Assembly: GCA_031266665.1 (NCBI GenBank)
Contig: JAISAO010000035.1
Location: forward strand, 1-64,000
Reading direction: 5' to 3'
Origin: Propionibacteriaceae bacterium
Lineage (GTDB): Bacteria > Actinomycetota > Actinomycetes > Propionibacteriales > Propionibacteriaceae
Length of the DNA: 64,000 nt
Within the stretch, counting starts at the first letter, position 1, and every line of letters begins with the position of its first letter. Positions 33,646 through 44,503 of the stretch are shown piece by piece. Below the pieces are notes generated by a model. That model was not told where the DNA came from. It searched no databases and saw only the letters and a list, made by a program, of their open reading frames with translations. Position numbers and translations under genes: made by a program.

Positions 33646-36186
33646 TCAGGCCACCCGCTGGACGGCGCCGCAGCGTTCGGCCGCCACCTGGACGGCGGCG
33701 TCGCGGGCCTGAGCGGCCTCGTCCTCGGTCAGGGTGCGGTCCGGGGCGCGGAAACGCAGGGCGAAGGCCAGGGACTTCTGGCCCGGCGGGACCGGCGGGC
33801 CGCTGTAAACGTCAAACAGGGCCAACGACTCCAACAGGTCGCCGCCGCCCTGGCGCAGGGCTTGGACGACCTCCCCCTGGGGGACGGCGGCGTCCACCAT
33901 CAGGGCGACGTCCTGTTTGACCACCGGGAAGCTGGACAGGCCGGGCAATTGGCCGGGGCCGGGGAGGGCGGCGATCAGGGCATCCAGGTCGAGTTCGGCC
34001 GCCGCCGCCCCCTCGGGCAGGCCGAAGGCCGACACCACCGTGGGATGGAGCTCGCCGGCCCAGCCGACGACGCTCTCCCCCGCCAACAGGCGGGCGCAGC
34101 GGCCGGGGTGCCAGGGCGGGCGTTGGTCGGCCCGCCGGGCCAGTTCCAGCCCGACCGTCCGGGCGGCCAACTGGGCGAAGCCGACCGCCTGGGTCCAGCC
34201 GGCCGCCAGCGCCGGGGAGGACCAGCCGGGACCGCTCCAGTCGCCCGTCACGACACAGGCCAGGTGGCGCGGCTGGCGCGGCAGGGCGGCGTCGATGGCG
34301 GCCAACTGATCGGCCGAGGGTCGGCGGTCGACCGGCGGCACGGGGGCCGGGCCGGCCGGACCGAGGAAGACCGCGCCCTGCTCGTACAGGGCCAGGTCGT
34401 CCAGGCCGCGAGAGCGGTTGCGGGCGACGGCGGCGAAGAGGCCCGGCAGCAGCGTGGTGCGCAGATAAGGGGCGGTGTCGGCCAGCGGGTTGGCCAGCCC
34501 GACCAACCGGCGGCGGTCGTCGTCGGCCGCGATCAGCAACTGGTCCAGCGACTGGGCGGAGACGAAGGGGAAGGAGACGACCTCCACGAAACCGGCCGCC
34601 GGCAGGGCCCAGTTGAGCCGTTGGCGGGCCTGCTGGGCGGGCGTCCGGCCGCGACCGGCCCGCGCCCGGGGCAGCGCCGGCCGCACCTCGCCAAAACCGA
34701 TCTTGCGGCCGACCTCCTCCACCAGGTCGTAGGGGTCGCGCAGGTCGGGCCGCCAGGTGGGCGGGCGGACCGTCAGCTCGTCCCCGGCGGCGGTGACGGC
34801 GCAGCCCGAGGCGGTCAGGATCGACTCCACCCGCCGCGGCGGCGTCGGATGGCCCAACACCCTCCCGGGCAGGTCGCCGGCGATGGTCACCGGGGCCGGC
34901 TGGGGCACGCCCCCGGCCACGGTCTGCCGCCCGGACAGGCGCCCGCCGCCCAGCTGGACCAGCAGTTCGGCCACCCGGTGGGCGGCGGCGTAGGCCGCCC
35001 CGGGGTCGACCTGGCGCTCGAAACGGCGGGAGGCCTCGGAGGGCAGCTTGTGGGCCTTGGCCGTCCGGGCCACGGCCACCGGGTCGAAATAGGCCGCCTC
35101 GATCACGACCTTGACGGTGTCGGGGCCCAGCTCGGTGGTCTGGCCGCCCATGACGCCGGCCAAGCCGATGGCCCCCGTGTCGTCGGCGATGACCAGGTCG
35201 AGCGGGTCGAGGCGGCGGGTCTGGCCGTCCAAGGTGGTCAGGCTCTCCCCGGGCCGGGCCTGGCGGACGACGATAGCCCCGGTCAAGCGGTCGCCGTCGT
35301 AGCCGTGGATGGGCTGGCCGATCTCCATCATGACGTAGTTGGTGACGTCGATGGCCAGGCCCAGCGGGCGCAGCCCGACCGCCTGCAGCCGCCGGGTCAG
35401 CCAGCCGGGGCTGGTCCGGGTCGGGTCCAGCCCCTCGACCGTCAGGGCCACGAACAGGGGGCAGGCGGCGGTCTCCAACCGGACCGGCCAGCCGTCCGAC
35501 CGCGGGGCCGGCGTGGTCCGGGCCGCCGGGTCGTGGAAGGCCACACCGTAGGCCTGGGCGGCCTCACGGGCCAGACCCCGCAGCGACAGGCAGTAGCCCA
35601 GGTCGGGGGTGACGGCGATGTCCAAGACCTCGTCCGGGGTCCCCAGCAGGGGTCCGGCCGGCTGGCCCGGGACCAATGGCCGGCCGGCGTCGTCGGTCGG
35701 CGGCAGGACCAGGATGCCGCTGTGGTCGCCGCCCAGTCCGAGCTCGTCGGCGGCGCAGATCATGCCGTCGGACAGGTGGCCGTAGGTCTTGCGGGCGGCG
35801 ATCTTGAAACCGCCGGCCAGCTCGGCCCCGGGCAGGGCCACCACCACCAGTTGGCCCGGGGCGACGTTGGGCGCCCCGCAGACGATCCCCCGCCCGAGCG
35901 GCGCCCCGTTCGTCTGGCCGAACTGGCCGGTCTGGACCGGGACCGTCGGGGGGTGGTCGGGGCCGACGTCGACCAGGCACCACTTGATGGTCTTGCCGTT
36001 GCGCTGCGGCTCGTCCACCGCGCTCAGCACCCGGCCGACCACCACCGGGCCGGCCAGCTCGGGGCCGGTCCGCTCGACCGTCTCGACCTCCAGCCCGGCT
36101 CGGACCAAGGCGTCGGCCAGTTGCCGACCGGTCAGGTCCTGGGGCAGGTCGGCGTACTGGCGCAGCCAGCTCAACGGCGCCCTCAT
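33646..36186 (-). CDS. pheT: Phenylalanyl-tRNA synthetase beta subunit
   Basis: 846 aa, full length. N-terminal MRAPLSWLRQYADLP, tRNA-binding domain (VVGRVLSAVDEPQRNGKTIK), B3/B4 editing domain, B5 domain, catalytic-like core (DPYDLVEEVGRKIGFGEV), and C-terminal anticodon-binding FDX-ACB domain (PVVKQDVALMVDAAVPQGEV; LALRFRAPDRTLTEDEA). Forms the alpha2beta2 enzyme with PheS; the start overlaps the pheS stop by 4 nt. Last gene of the infC-to-pheT operon. Confidence 0.97.
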   Translation of the reverse strand: MRAPLSWLRQYADLPQDLTGRQLADALVRAGLEVETVERTGPELAGPVVVGRVLSAVDEPQRNGKTIKWCLVDVGPDHPPTVPVQTGQFGQTNGAPLGRGIVCGAPNVAPGQLVVVALPGAELAGGFKIAARKTYGHLSDGMICAADELGLGGDHSGILVLPPTDDAGRPLVPGQPAGPLLGTPDEVLDIAVTPDLGYCLSLRGLAREAAQAYGVAFHDPAARTTPAPRSDGWPVRLETAACPLFVALTVEGLDPTRTSPGWLTRRLQAVGLRPLGLAIDVTNYVMMEIGQPIHGYDGDRLTGAIVVRQARPGESLTTLDGQTRRLDPLDLVIADDTGAIGLAGVMGGQTTELGPDTVKVVIEAAYFDPVAVARTAKAHKLPSEASRRFERQVDPGAAYAAAHRVAELLVQLGGGRLSGRQTVAGGVPQPAPVTIAGDLPGRVLGHPTPPRRVESILTASGCAVTAAGDELTVRPPTWRPDLRDPYDLVEEVGRKIGFGEVRPALPRARAGRGRTPAQQARQRLNWALPAAGFVEVVSFPFVSAQSLDQLLIAADDDRRRLVGLANPLADTAPYLRTTLLPGLFAAVARNRSRGLDDLALYEQGAVFLGPAGPAPVPPVDRRPSADQLAAIDAALPRQPRHLACVVTGDWSGPGWSSPALAAGWTQAVGFAQLAARTVGLELARRADQRPPWHPGRCARLLAGESVVGWAGELHPTVVSAFGLPEGAAAAELDLDALIAALPGPGQLPGLSSFPVVKQDVALMVDAAVPQGEVVQALRQGGGDLLESLALFDVYSGPPVPPGQKSLAFALRFRAPDRTLTEDEAAQARDAAVQVAAERCGAVQRVA

Positions 36187-37274
36187 CGCGCCCCTCCGAT
36201 CAAGGCCCGGCTGAATCTGACGTCGCCCTCGACCATGTCGCGCATGTCGGCGGCGGCGTTGCGGAACATCAGAGTCCGCTCCACCCCCATGCCGAAGGCG
36301 AAACCGGAGTACTCGTCCGGGTCGACGCCGCAGGCCTTAAGGACGCGGGGGTTGACCACGCCGCAGCCGCCCCATTCGATCCAGCCCTCCGAGGCGCAGG
36401 TCCGGCAGGGCCGGTCGGGCTGGCCGACGGAGTCGCCGTGGCAGACGAAACACTCCAGGTCGACCTCGGCCGACGGCTCGGTGAAGGGGAAGTAGCTGGG
36501 GCGCAGCCGGGTGACGACCGGGCCGAACATGGTCTGGGCCAGGTGGTCGAGGGTGCCTTTGAGGTGTCCCAGGGTGATCCCCCGGTCCACCGCCAGGCCT
36601 TCGATCTGGTGGAAGACGGGGACGTGGGTGGCGTCGAACTCGTCCGCCCGGTAGGTCGTGCCGGGGCAGACGACGTAGACCGGCAGCGGCCGGGTCAGCA
36701 GTGAGCGGATCTGGACCGGCGAGGTGTGGGTGCGCAACACCAGATGGTTCTTAGGCGGGGCCACGAACAAGGTGTCGGAGGTGGCCCGGGCCGGATGATG
36801 GGGGCCGAGGTTGAGAGCGTCGAAGTTCATCCACTCGGCCTCGACCTCGGGACCCTCGGCGATCTCCCAGCCCATGGCCACAAAGACGTCGCCCAACTGG
36901 TCCATCAGGGCCGTCACCGGATGGGGGGCGCCGACCGGGGCCAGTGACACCGGCAAGGTGACATCGACCCGCTCGGCCGCCAGCCGCTGGGCCAGCTCCG
37001 CCGCCGCCAGCACTTGGTCACGTTCGGACCAGGCCCGTTCGACGGCCGCCCGGGCGGCCCCCAGCCGGGCGCCGACGGCGGCCCGAAGCTCGGGCGGGAC
37101 CTGGCGCATGGCTCGGTTGGCCAGGCTCAGCGGCGCCTGGTCGCCGGCGTGGTCGGACTTGGCCCCGCGCAGCTCAGCGGTCGTGGCGGCGGCCTGGAAA
37201 GCCGCCTCGGCCTGGGCCACCAGTCGGTCGACGGCGGCGGCGTCGAGAGCCGGCGGCGGTTGTGGGGCGGGCAC
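36183..37274 (-). CDS. pheS: Phenylalanyl-tRNA synthetase alpha subunit
   Basis: 363 aa. Catalytic subunit that activates Phe and charges tRNA-Phe. The N-terminal coiled coil is followed by class II motifs: PEVEAEWMNFDALNLGPHHP, RTHTSPVQIRSLL (motif 2 area), FHQIEGLAVDRGITLGHLKG and motif 3 GFAFGMGVERTLMF. AGAAGGAGACATTGTG precedes the ATG. The upstream trmH-like gene ends about 30 bp before it. Confidence 0.97.
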   Translation of the reverse strand: MPAPQPPPALDAAAVDRLVAQAEAAFQAAATTAELRGAKSDHAGDQAPLSLANRAMRQVPPELRAAVGARLGAARAAVERAWSERDQVLAAAELAQRLAAERVDVTLPVSLAPVGAPHPVTALMDQLGDVFVAMGWEIAEGPEVEAEWMNFDALNLGPHHPARATSDTLFVAPPKNHLVLRTHTSPVQIRSLLTRPLPVYVVCPGTTYRADEFDATHVPVFHQIEGLAVDRGITLGHLKGTLDHLAQTMFGPVVTRLRPSYFPFTEPSAEVDLECFVCHGDSVGQPDRPCRTCASEGWIEWGGCGVVNPRVLKACGVDPDEYSGFAFGMGVERTLMFRNAAADMRDMVEGDVRFSRALIGGAR

Positions 37275-37304
37275 AATGTCTCCTTCTGCGAGTCGGACCG
37301 GGGG

Positions 37305-38378
37305 CTAGTCTAAGCCGCCGCACCCGGACAGCCCTGGTGGCCGTGATCCGGCGGCGTCCGCGCCCGGCTCAAGGGCAACATCGGGGCCACGGCGTTGGGC
37401 GGCGGCGCTGGTGTACAGGCAGATGGCGGCGGCGCAGGCCAGGTTGAGGGATTCCGCCCGGCCCCACAGCGGGATGCGCACCACCTGGTCGGCCAGCTCT
37501 TGGTCGGCGGCCGGCAGGCCCCAGGCCTCGTTGCCCAACAGCCAGGCCACCGGACGGCTCAGACCGCCGCCACGGTCTAGCTCGTCCAGGGCTGTCGGGC
37601 CGTGGCCGTCGGCCGCCAACAGGGTCAGCCCGGCGGCCCGCAGCCGGGCCGCCGTCCGTGACAGGTCGGCGCCGACGTGGATCGGCAGGTGGAAGAGGGA
37701 GCCGGCCGAGGCCCGGACCGTCTTGGGGTTGGTGACGTCGACCGAGGCGGCCGTCACCACCACGGCGTCGGCCCCGGCGGCGTCGGCGCAACGGATGATG
37801 GCGCCGAGGTTGCCGGGGTCGCGCACCCGGGCGCAGACCACCACCAGGCGGGGGCCGCCCCCGGCGGCTGAGATGCCGCCGACGGGCGAGACTGGCGGGT
37901 CGCCCCCGTTGGACGAGACGCCCCCTGCGGGCGGGGCGAGCGGGTCGTAGGCAACCGGTGGGCCGCCTTGGGGACCGGCGGCCGGACCGAGCCCGGCGAC
38001 TGGGACGGACGGATTGACGTCGGGGGACGGTTCGCCGGTCCGCGGGACGAGGGATGACAGGTCGGTCAGGGGCGCCCAGCGGCAGACGGCCAGCAGGCCG
38101 GAGGGCGTGGCGGTGTCGGCCAGTTGGGCCATGACCGCCGGGTCGACCTCCCACCAGCCCCGGGCCACCAGCTCGGGGTCGCGGCCGGCGGCCTCCCGGG
38201 TGGCCAGCAGGGCCTCGACCCAGCCCCCGGCCAGGGCCTCGCGCACAGCCGGCGGCCCCTCGGCCAGCAGTCGTCCGCTGACGGCCCGCTGTTTGGCCTG
38301 GCGCAAGCCACGAGCCGACCGGATGAGTCCCGCCGAGGCGGGTCCGGTCGGCTCCGGGTCCGGGCGCGGCCGTGTCAT
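37305..38378 (-). CDS. TrmH/SpoU family RNA 2'-O-methyltransferase with low-complexity insert
   Basis: About 357 aa. An N-terminal RNA-binding part (RGLRQAKQRAVSGRLLAEGP) and a SPOUT domain with motifs PGNLGAIIRCADAAGADAV (motif 1), WLLGNEAWGLPAADQELAD (motif 2) and IPLWGRAESLNLACAAAICL (motif 3), which form the SAM-binding knot. Between them lies a Pro/Gly/Ser-rich stretch of about 65 residues (near 115-175) absent from most homologues. This position between rplT and pheS is usual for the 23S rRNA-type methyltransferase in Actinobacteria. The start is uncertain: ATG 38378 has no clear ribosome site. Confidence 0.88.
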   Translation of the reverse strand: MTRPRPDPEPTGPASAGLIRSARGLRQAKQRAVSGRLLAEGPPAVREALAGGWVEALLATREAAGRDPELVARGWWEVDPAVMAQLADTATPSGLLAVCRWAPLTDLSSLVPRTGEPSPDVNPSVPVAGLGPAAGPQGGPPVAYDPLAPPAGGVSSNGGDPPVSPVGGISAAGGGPRLVVVCARVRDPGNLGAIIRCADAAGADAVVVTAASVDVTNPKTVRASAGSLFHLPIHVGADLSRTAARLRAAGLTLLAADGHGPTALDELDRGGGLSRPVAWLLGNEAWGLPAADQELADQVVRIPLWGRAESLNLACAAAICLYTSAAAQRRGPDVALEPGADAAGSRPPGLSGCGGLD

Positions 38379-38409
38379 CAAAACTGGGACATCAGGCGAG
38401 ACCGGGACA

Positions 38410-38769
38410 TCAGGCCGGTTGGGCCTCGCGCGCCAATTGGACCAGGCTGGCGAAGGCGGCCGGGTCGTTGACCGCCAGATCGGCCAGGATCTTGCGGTCG
38501 ACCTCGACGCCGGCCAGTTTCAGGCCGTTGACGAAACGGTTATAGGTCATACCCTGTTCCCGGGCGGCGGCGTTGATGCGCTGGATCCACAGCGACCGGA
38601 AATCACCCTTGCGGTTGCGGCGGTCGTTGTAGGCGTAGGCCATAGAGTGGAGCAGCTGCTCCTTGGCCTTGCGGTACAGGCGCGACCGCTGGCCCCGGTA
38701 GCCGGAGGCCAGCTCGAGGACCTCACGCCGCTTCTTGTGGGCGTTGACGGAACGCTTGACACGAGCCAT
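38410..38769 (-). CDS. rplT: 50S ribosomal protein L20
   Basis: 119 aa, the standard length. [60 protein letters not shown] and [20 protein letters not shown] are canonical L20. It is an early assembly protein. GAAGGAGAACTGTC precedes the ATG, 24 nt after rpmI. Confidence 0.98.
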   Translation of the reverse strand: MARVKRSVNAHKKRREVLELASGYRGQRSRLYRKAKEQLLHSMAYAYNDRRNRKGDFRSLWIQRINAAAREQGMTYNRFVNGLKLAGVEVDRKILADLAVNDPAAFASLVQLAREAQPA

Positions 38770-38793
38770 GACAGTTCTCCTTCTAGTTGGGTC

Positions 38794-38988
38794 TCAGCGG
38801 CCGAGCAGACGCTTGGCCTTGCGGGCGTCGGCCGGCGCCAGGACGGCGTCAGTCGCCAGCCGGCGGGTGCGGCGGGACGATTTGTGCTCGTTGAGGTGGC
38901 GCTTGCCGGCCTGGCGGTGCACCAACTTCCCCGTGCCCGTGACCTTGAACCGTTTCTTGGCCCCCGAATGGGTCTTCATCTTGGGCAT
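38794..38988 (-). CDS. rpmI: 50S ribosomal protein L35
   Basis: 64 aa, standard length. [40 protein letters not shown] and a basic C-terminus define L35. AGAAGGAGAACTCAGAAGCC precedes the ATG. Sits between infC and rplT in the conserved order. Confidence 0.98.
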   Translation of the reverse strand: MPKMKTHSGAKKRFKVTGTGKLVHRQAGKRHLNEHKSSRRTRRLATDAVLAPADARKAKRLLGR

Positions 38989-39025
38989 GGCTTCTGAGTT
39001 CTCCTTCTGGCGGTGTGGGCGAGCC

Positions 39026-39715
39026 CTAAAGCTCGATGTCGGAATCTAAGTTTTCGGGTCGGGCCGTCCGGCGGGGCTTTGGCCCCTCGGCCTGGGAGGC
39101 GGCCCGGGAATCGGCCTGGGCGCGCAGGTCGGCCTCGCGGTCGGCCGCCCGTTCGGCCGCCCGGCGTTGTTTGGCGGCCTCGACCTCGATCTTGGCCTCG
39201 GCCTTCTTGCGCGTCGGGGCCAGCACCATGATCATGTTGCGGCCGTCTTGGCGCGGGGCGGACTCGATCACCCCGTCGGCCAGCACATCCTCGGCCAGCC
39301 GCTGCAGCAGGCGCGCGCCCAGCTCTGGGCGGGACTGCTCGCGGCCGCGGAACATGATCGTCACTTTGACCTTGTCGCCGGCTTTGAGGAAACGCACGAC
39401 GTGGCCCTTCTTGGTCTCATAGTCGTGGGCGTCGATCTTGGGCCGCAGCTTCATCTCTTTGATGACGGTGGAGGTCTGGTTGCGCCGGTTCTCGCGCGCC
39501 TTCTGGGCGTTGTCGTATTTCCACTTGCCGTAGTCCATCAGCTTGGCCACGGGGGGGCGGCCGGCCGGGGCGATCTCGACCAGGTCGAGGCCGGCCTCGA
39601 CCGCCCGGCGCAGGGCCTCGTCGATCGAGACGATGCCGACTTGTTCGCCGTCGGCGGCCACTAAGCGCACCTCGGGCACCCGGATGCGGTCGTTGATACG
39701 CGGTTCGATGCTGAT
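39026..39715 (-). CDS. infC: Translation initiation factor IF-3 with apparent AUC start codon
   Basis: 229 aa from the proposed start. IF-3 binds the 30S subunit and checks start-codon and initiator pairing. Typical actinobacterial N-terminus [20 protein letters not shown] (20 residues) then [26 protein letters not shown], and [36 protein letters not shown] conserved start must precede SIEPRIN: the only codon at a fitting distance from GAGGAGG is ATC at 39713-39715. A GTG at 39679 would delete these conserved residues. Rare starts in infC allow autoregulation in E. coli (AUU). A charged Ala/Arg/Glu-rich tail of about 50 residues extends the C-terminus. Confidence 0.95.
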   Translation of the reverse strand: MSIEPRINDRIRVPEVRLVAADGEQVGIVSIDEALRRAVEAGLDLVEIAPAGRPPVAKLMDYGKWKYDNAQKARENRRNQTSTVIKEMKLRPKIDAHDYETKKGHVVRFLKAGDKVKVTIMFRGREQSRPELGARLLQRLAEDVLADGVIESAPRQDGRNMIMVLAPTRKKAEAKIEVEAAKQRRAAERAADREADLRAQADSRAASQAEGPKPRRTARPENLDSDIEL

Positions 39716-40115
39716 ATTGCCTCCTCAGGTCAGCGGTCGGTCACAAACCGATCCGGCCGCCGCAGAGCAAGCCAGCCGACAGACCACGGCCCAGAAGGGC
39801 CGGGCGGCGGGACCTGGCCGGCTGCACCGGCCGAGGTGGGAGCGACTCCACTTGATCAGGGGCGACTCGGACGAGTCTGCCGTCGGCTCACTTTACCCGG
39901 CGGCGGCGGCCGGACGAAATCGCCTCCCAGGGCCGCAGCCCAATCCCCCCGATCTCACCGGCCCAGCCCGCCATCATTTCCCCGGCTCCGACCGCCTAAC
40001 GGCCTCACCCCACCGGGGCGGCCGGCCGATGGCGCGTCCGCTCGCCCCCGGAAGCCGGGCGGCATCGCGGGGGCGGACTATCCCGCCGTCAGCACGTCCG
40101 CTCGCCCCGGCCGGC
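39716..40115 (-). other. infC 5' leader and hisG-infC intergenic region
   Basis: 400 bp with no supported gene. On the minus strand, GAGGAGG lies 4 nt before the infC AUC codon. GGCCGGTGCAGCCGGCC can form a hairpin about 100 bp upstream, and GTGGAGTCGCTCCCAC another. A structured leader controlling the infC operon is plausible by family precedent, but no named RNA family is recognised. Confidence 0.4.
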
Positions 40116-40991
40116 CTACAAGCGGCAGGCCGACACGTCGGTCACCAGGATGGCCCTGGCGCCGGCCTGCCACAGGCGGTCCATCAGCGCCTGGTGGCCT
40201 CGGCGCGGGACCAGGGTGCGGACGGCCACCCAGCCCGGCTTGGCCAGGGAGGAGACGGTCGGCCCCTCCAGGCCGGGGGCCAGGGCGACGGCCGCCTCCA
40301 AGTCGGACTGGGCGATGTCGTAGTCGAACAAGACGTAGTCCCGGGCCACGATCACCCCGCGCAGACGGCGCGACAATTGCTCCAGCCCGGCCGGCTGGTC
40401 CGCCCCGTTAACCCCGGCGCGGCGGACCAGGACGGCCTCGGACTCCAAGATGACATCGCCGAAGACCCGCAGTCCGGCCTTGCGCAAGGTCGAGCCGGTC
40501 TCGACGACGTCGGCGATGGCGTCGGCCACGCCCAGCCTGACGGCCGACTCGACCGCCCCGTCGAGGGTGATCAGCCGGGCCTCGATCCCCCGCTCGGCCA
40601 GCCAGCGGCGCAACAGCCCGGGGTAGCTGGTGGCCAGGCGGCGGCCGTTCAACCGGGACACCTCCGGCCCCCAGTCGGCGTCGGCCGGGGCGGCGAAACG
40701 GAACTTGGAGCGGCCGAAGCCCAGCCCCATGACCTCGCTGGCCTGGGCCCCGGAGTCGAGCAGCATGTCCCGGCCGGTCAGGCCCAGGTCGAGTGTGCCC
40801 TCGCCCACGTAGACGGCGATGTCGCGCGGGCGCAGGTAGTAGAACTCGACCGCGTTGGCCTCGTCCACCAGCACCAGGTCCTTCTGGTCCCAGCGCTGGC
40901 GATAGCCGGACTCGAGCAACATCTTGGCCGAACCCTCGGCCAGCGCTCCCTTGTTGGGCAGGGCGACGGTCAACAAACCTTGGCTATTCAC
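40116..40991 (-). CDS. hisG: ATP phosphoribosyltransferase (long form)
   Basis: 291 aa. First step of histidine synthesis, condensing ATP and PRPP. LLTVALPNKGALAEGSAKML, GYRQRWDQKDLVLVD, DIAVYVGEGTLDLGLTGRDM and the PRPP-binding region ADVVETGSTLRKAGLRVFGD (20) are present. The C-terminal 80 residues (VRTLVPRRGHQALMDRLWQA) form the His-feedback domain of HisG long forms, so no HisZ is needed. The GTG at 40991 matches family starts. In many Actinobacteria hisE is directly upstream; here a DUF1345 gene and repeats separate them. Confidence 0.95.
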   Translation of the reverse strand: MNSQGLLTVALPNKGALAEGSAKMLLESGYRQRWDQKDLVLVDEANAVEFYYLRPRDIAVYVGEGTLDLGLTGRDMLLDSGAQASEVMGLGFGRSKFRFAAPADADWGPEVSRLNGRRLATSYPGLLRRWLAERGIEARLITLDGAVESAVRLGVADAIADVVETGSTLRKAGLRVFGDVILESEAVLVRRAGVNGADQPAGLEQLSRRLRGVIVARDYVLFDYDIAQSDLEAAVALAPGLEGPTVSSLAKPGWVAVRTLVPRRGHQALMDRLWQAGARAILVTDVSACRL

Positions 40992-41143
40992 AGCGCCCCA
41001 CTCTAGTGGGCCGCCGCCAATGGACGGCCGTCCCAGGGAGGCCGCTGACGCCCGGGCGCCCGACCGGAGGCTGACGACGCCGCTCCCAGATCCGCCGCCA
41101 GCCGACCATCGAACGACCACGACCTATCCCCGGACAGACCGTC

Positions 41144-41302
41144 ATCTCGGACCGAGTCCGGGACGACGGTGGACAACATCATTGTTGGCGTCGTCATCCC
41201 AATCCGCCGCCGCCAGACCACCGACTACTCCCGGATTGGCCAAGATCCCGACCCGAGTCCGGGATGACGTGGGGATAACGTCATTGTTGGCATCGCCATC
41301 CC
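41144..41302. repeat. Pair of direct repeats containing REP family 2 cores
   Basis: Two units of about 60 bp starting near 41144 and 41247 share ACCGAGTCCGGGAYGACG, then CATTGTTGGCRTCGYCATCC. They are about 106 bp apart and fill most of the 433-bp gap (40992-41424) between the divergent hisG and DUF1345 genes. No gene is supported there. Confidence 0.7.
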
Positions 41303-41424
41303 AAGACGAACCAGCCTCGCCCCGCCCGGGCGCGCTGACGGCGCCGCTGGTCAATGATCAGGCCGATAATCGCTGGATCGGGCGGCGGTTCGAGACCCGC
41401 CCTCCCGGCCCCTATCCTCGTCCC

Positions 41425-42063
41425 ATGCGATCATCCAACACCGTGTCCTGGCACTCCCGGGCCTGGTTCCGGCTGCTGGTGGCGGTGCTGATCGGCCTGG
41501 CCGTGGCCTCGGCCGTGGCCTGGTGGTGGCAGCCGGCCTACGCGGCGCTGCTCGGTTGGACGGCCACCGCCCTGGTCTACGTGATCACGACCTGGCTGGC
41601 GCTGGGGCCGATGGACGCCGCCGCCACGGCCGCCCACGCCACCCGCGAGGCCCCCGGCAACGCCCTGCTCCACCTGCTGTTGGTGGCGGCTGGGCTGGCC
41701 AGCCTGGTCGGGCTGGTGCTGCTGATCGCCGCCGGCGACCAGTCCCGCGCCGTTACCGCCGCCGTCGCCGTCTGCCCGGTGGTGGCCTCCTGGGCCACCA
41801 TCCACACTCTCTACGCCCTGCGCTACGCCCAGGAGTACTACCGCCACGACGGCGGCGTCGACTTCCACTGTGACCAGCCGCCGTGCTACACCGACTTCGC
41901 CTACCTGGCCTTCACTCTGGGCTTCAGCTACGCCGTCTCCGACACCGACTTGGCCAGTTCGCGGCTGCGCCGGATCGCCCTCGGCCACGCCCTGCTGGCC
42001 TATCTCTTCGGCACCGTCTTCGTGGCCGCCCTAGTCAACATCTTGGCCAGCCTGAGTCCCTGA
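41425..42063 (+). CDS. DUF1345 membrane protein
   Basis: 212 aa with five or six membrane helices. The DUF1345 signature near the end is clear: YALRYAQEYYRHDGGVDFHC, YTDFAYLAFTLGFSYAVSDT, RRIALGHALLAYLFGTVFVA (20 each) and ALVNILASL. Function unknown. The ATG at 41425 is preferred since the frame upstream is proline-rich noise. It is the only plus-strand gene between 33.5 and 51 kb and interrupts the hisE-hisG neighbourhood. Confidence 0.88.
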   Translation: MRSSNTVSWHSRAWFRLLVAVLIGLAVASAVAWWWQPAYAALLGWTATALVYVITTWLALGPMDAAATAAHATREAPGNALLHLLLVAAGLASLVGLVLLIAAGDQSRAVTAAVAVCPVVASWATIHTLYALRYAQEYYRHDGGVDFHCDQPPCYTDFAYLAFTLGFSYAVSDTDLASSRLRRIALGHALLAYLFGTVFVAALVNILASLSP

Positions 42064-42170
42064 CCGGGGAGCCCGGGAGGTCCCGGCGGCGTGGCCGACA
42101 CCCCGACCCCGCTCGCCCAGACAGCGGGCTCCGCCCGGATCTCTCCCCGCGTATCAACCCGGACCCGACC

Positions 42171-44475
<2,305 letters not shown>

Positions 44476-44503
44476 GGGGGTGAGCCTAGCGGTGGATCAG
44501 GGC

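Noticed and set aside
33862-36495. 877-codon plus-strand frame opposite pheT and pheS
   Set aside because: Antisense to highly conserved synthetase genes; no homologous motifs.
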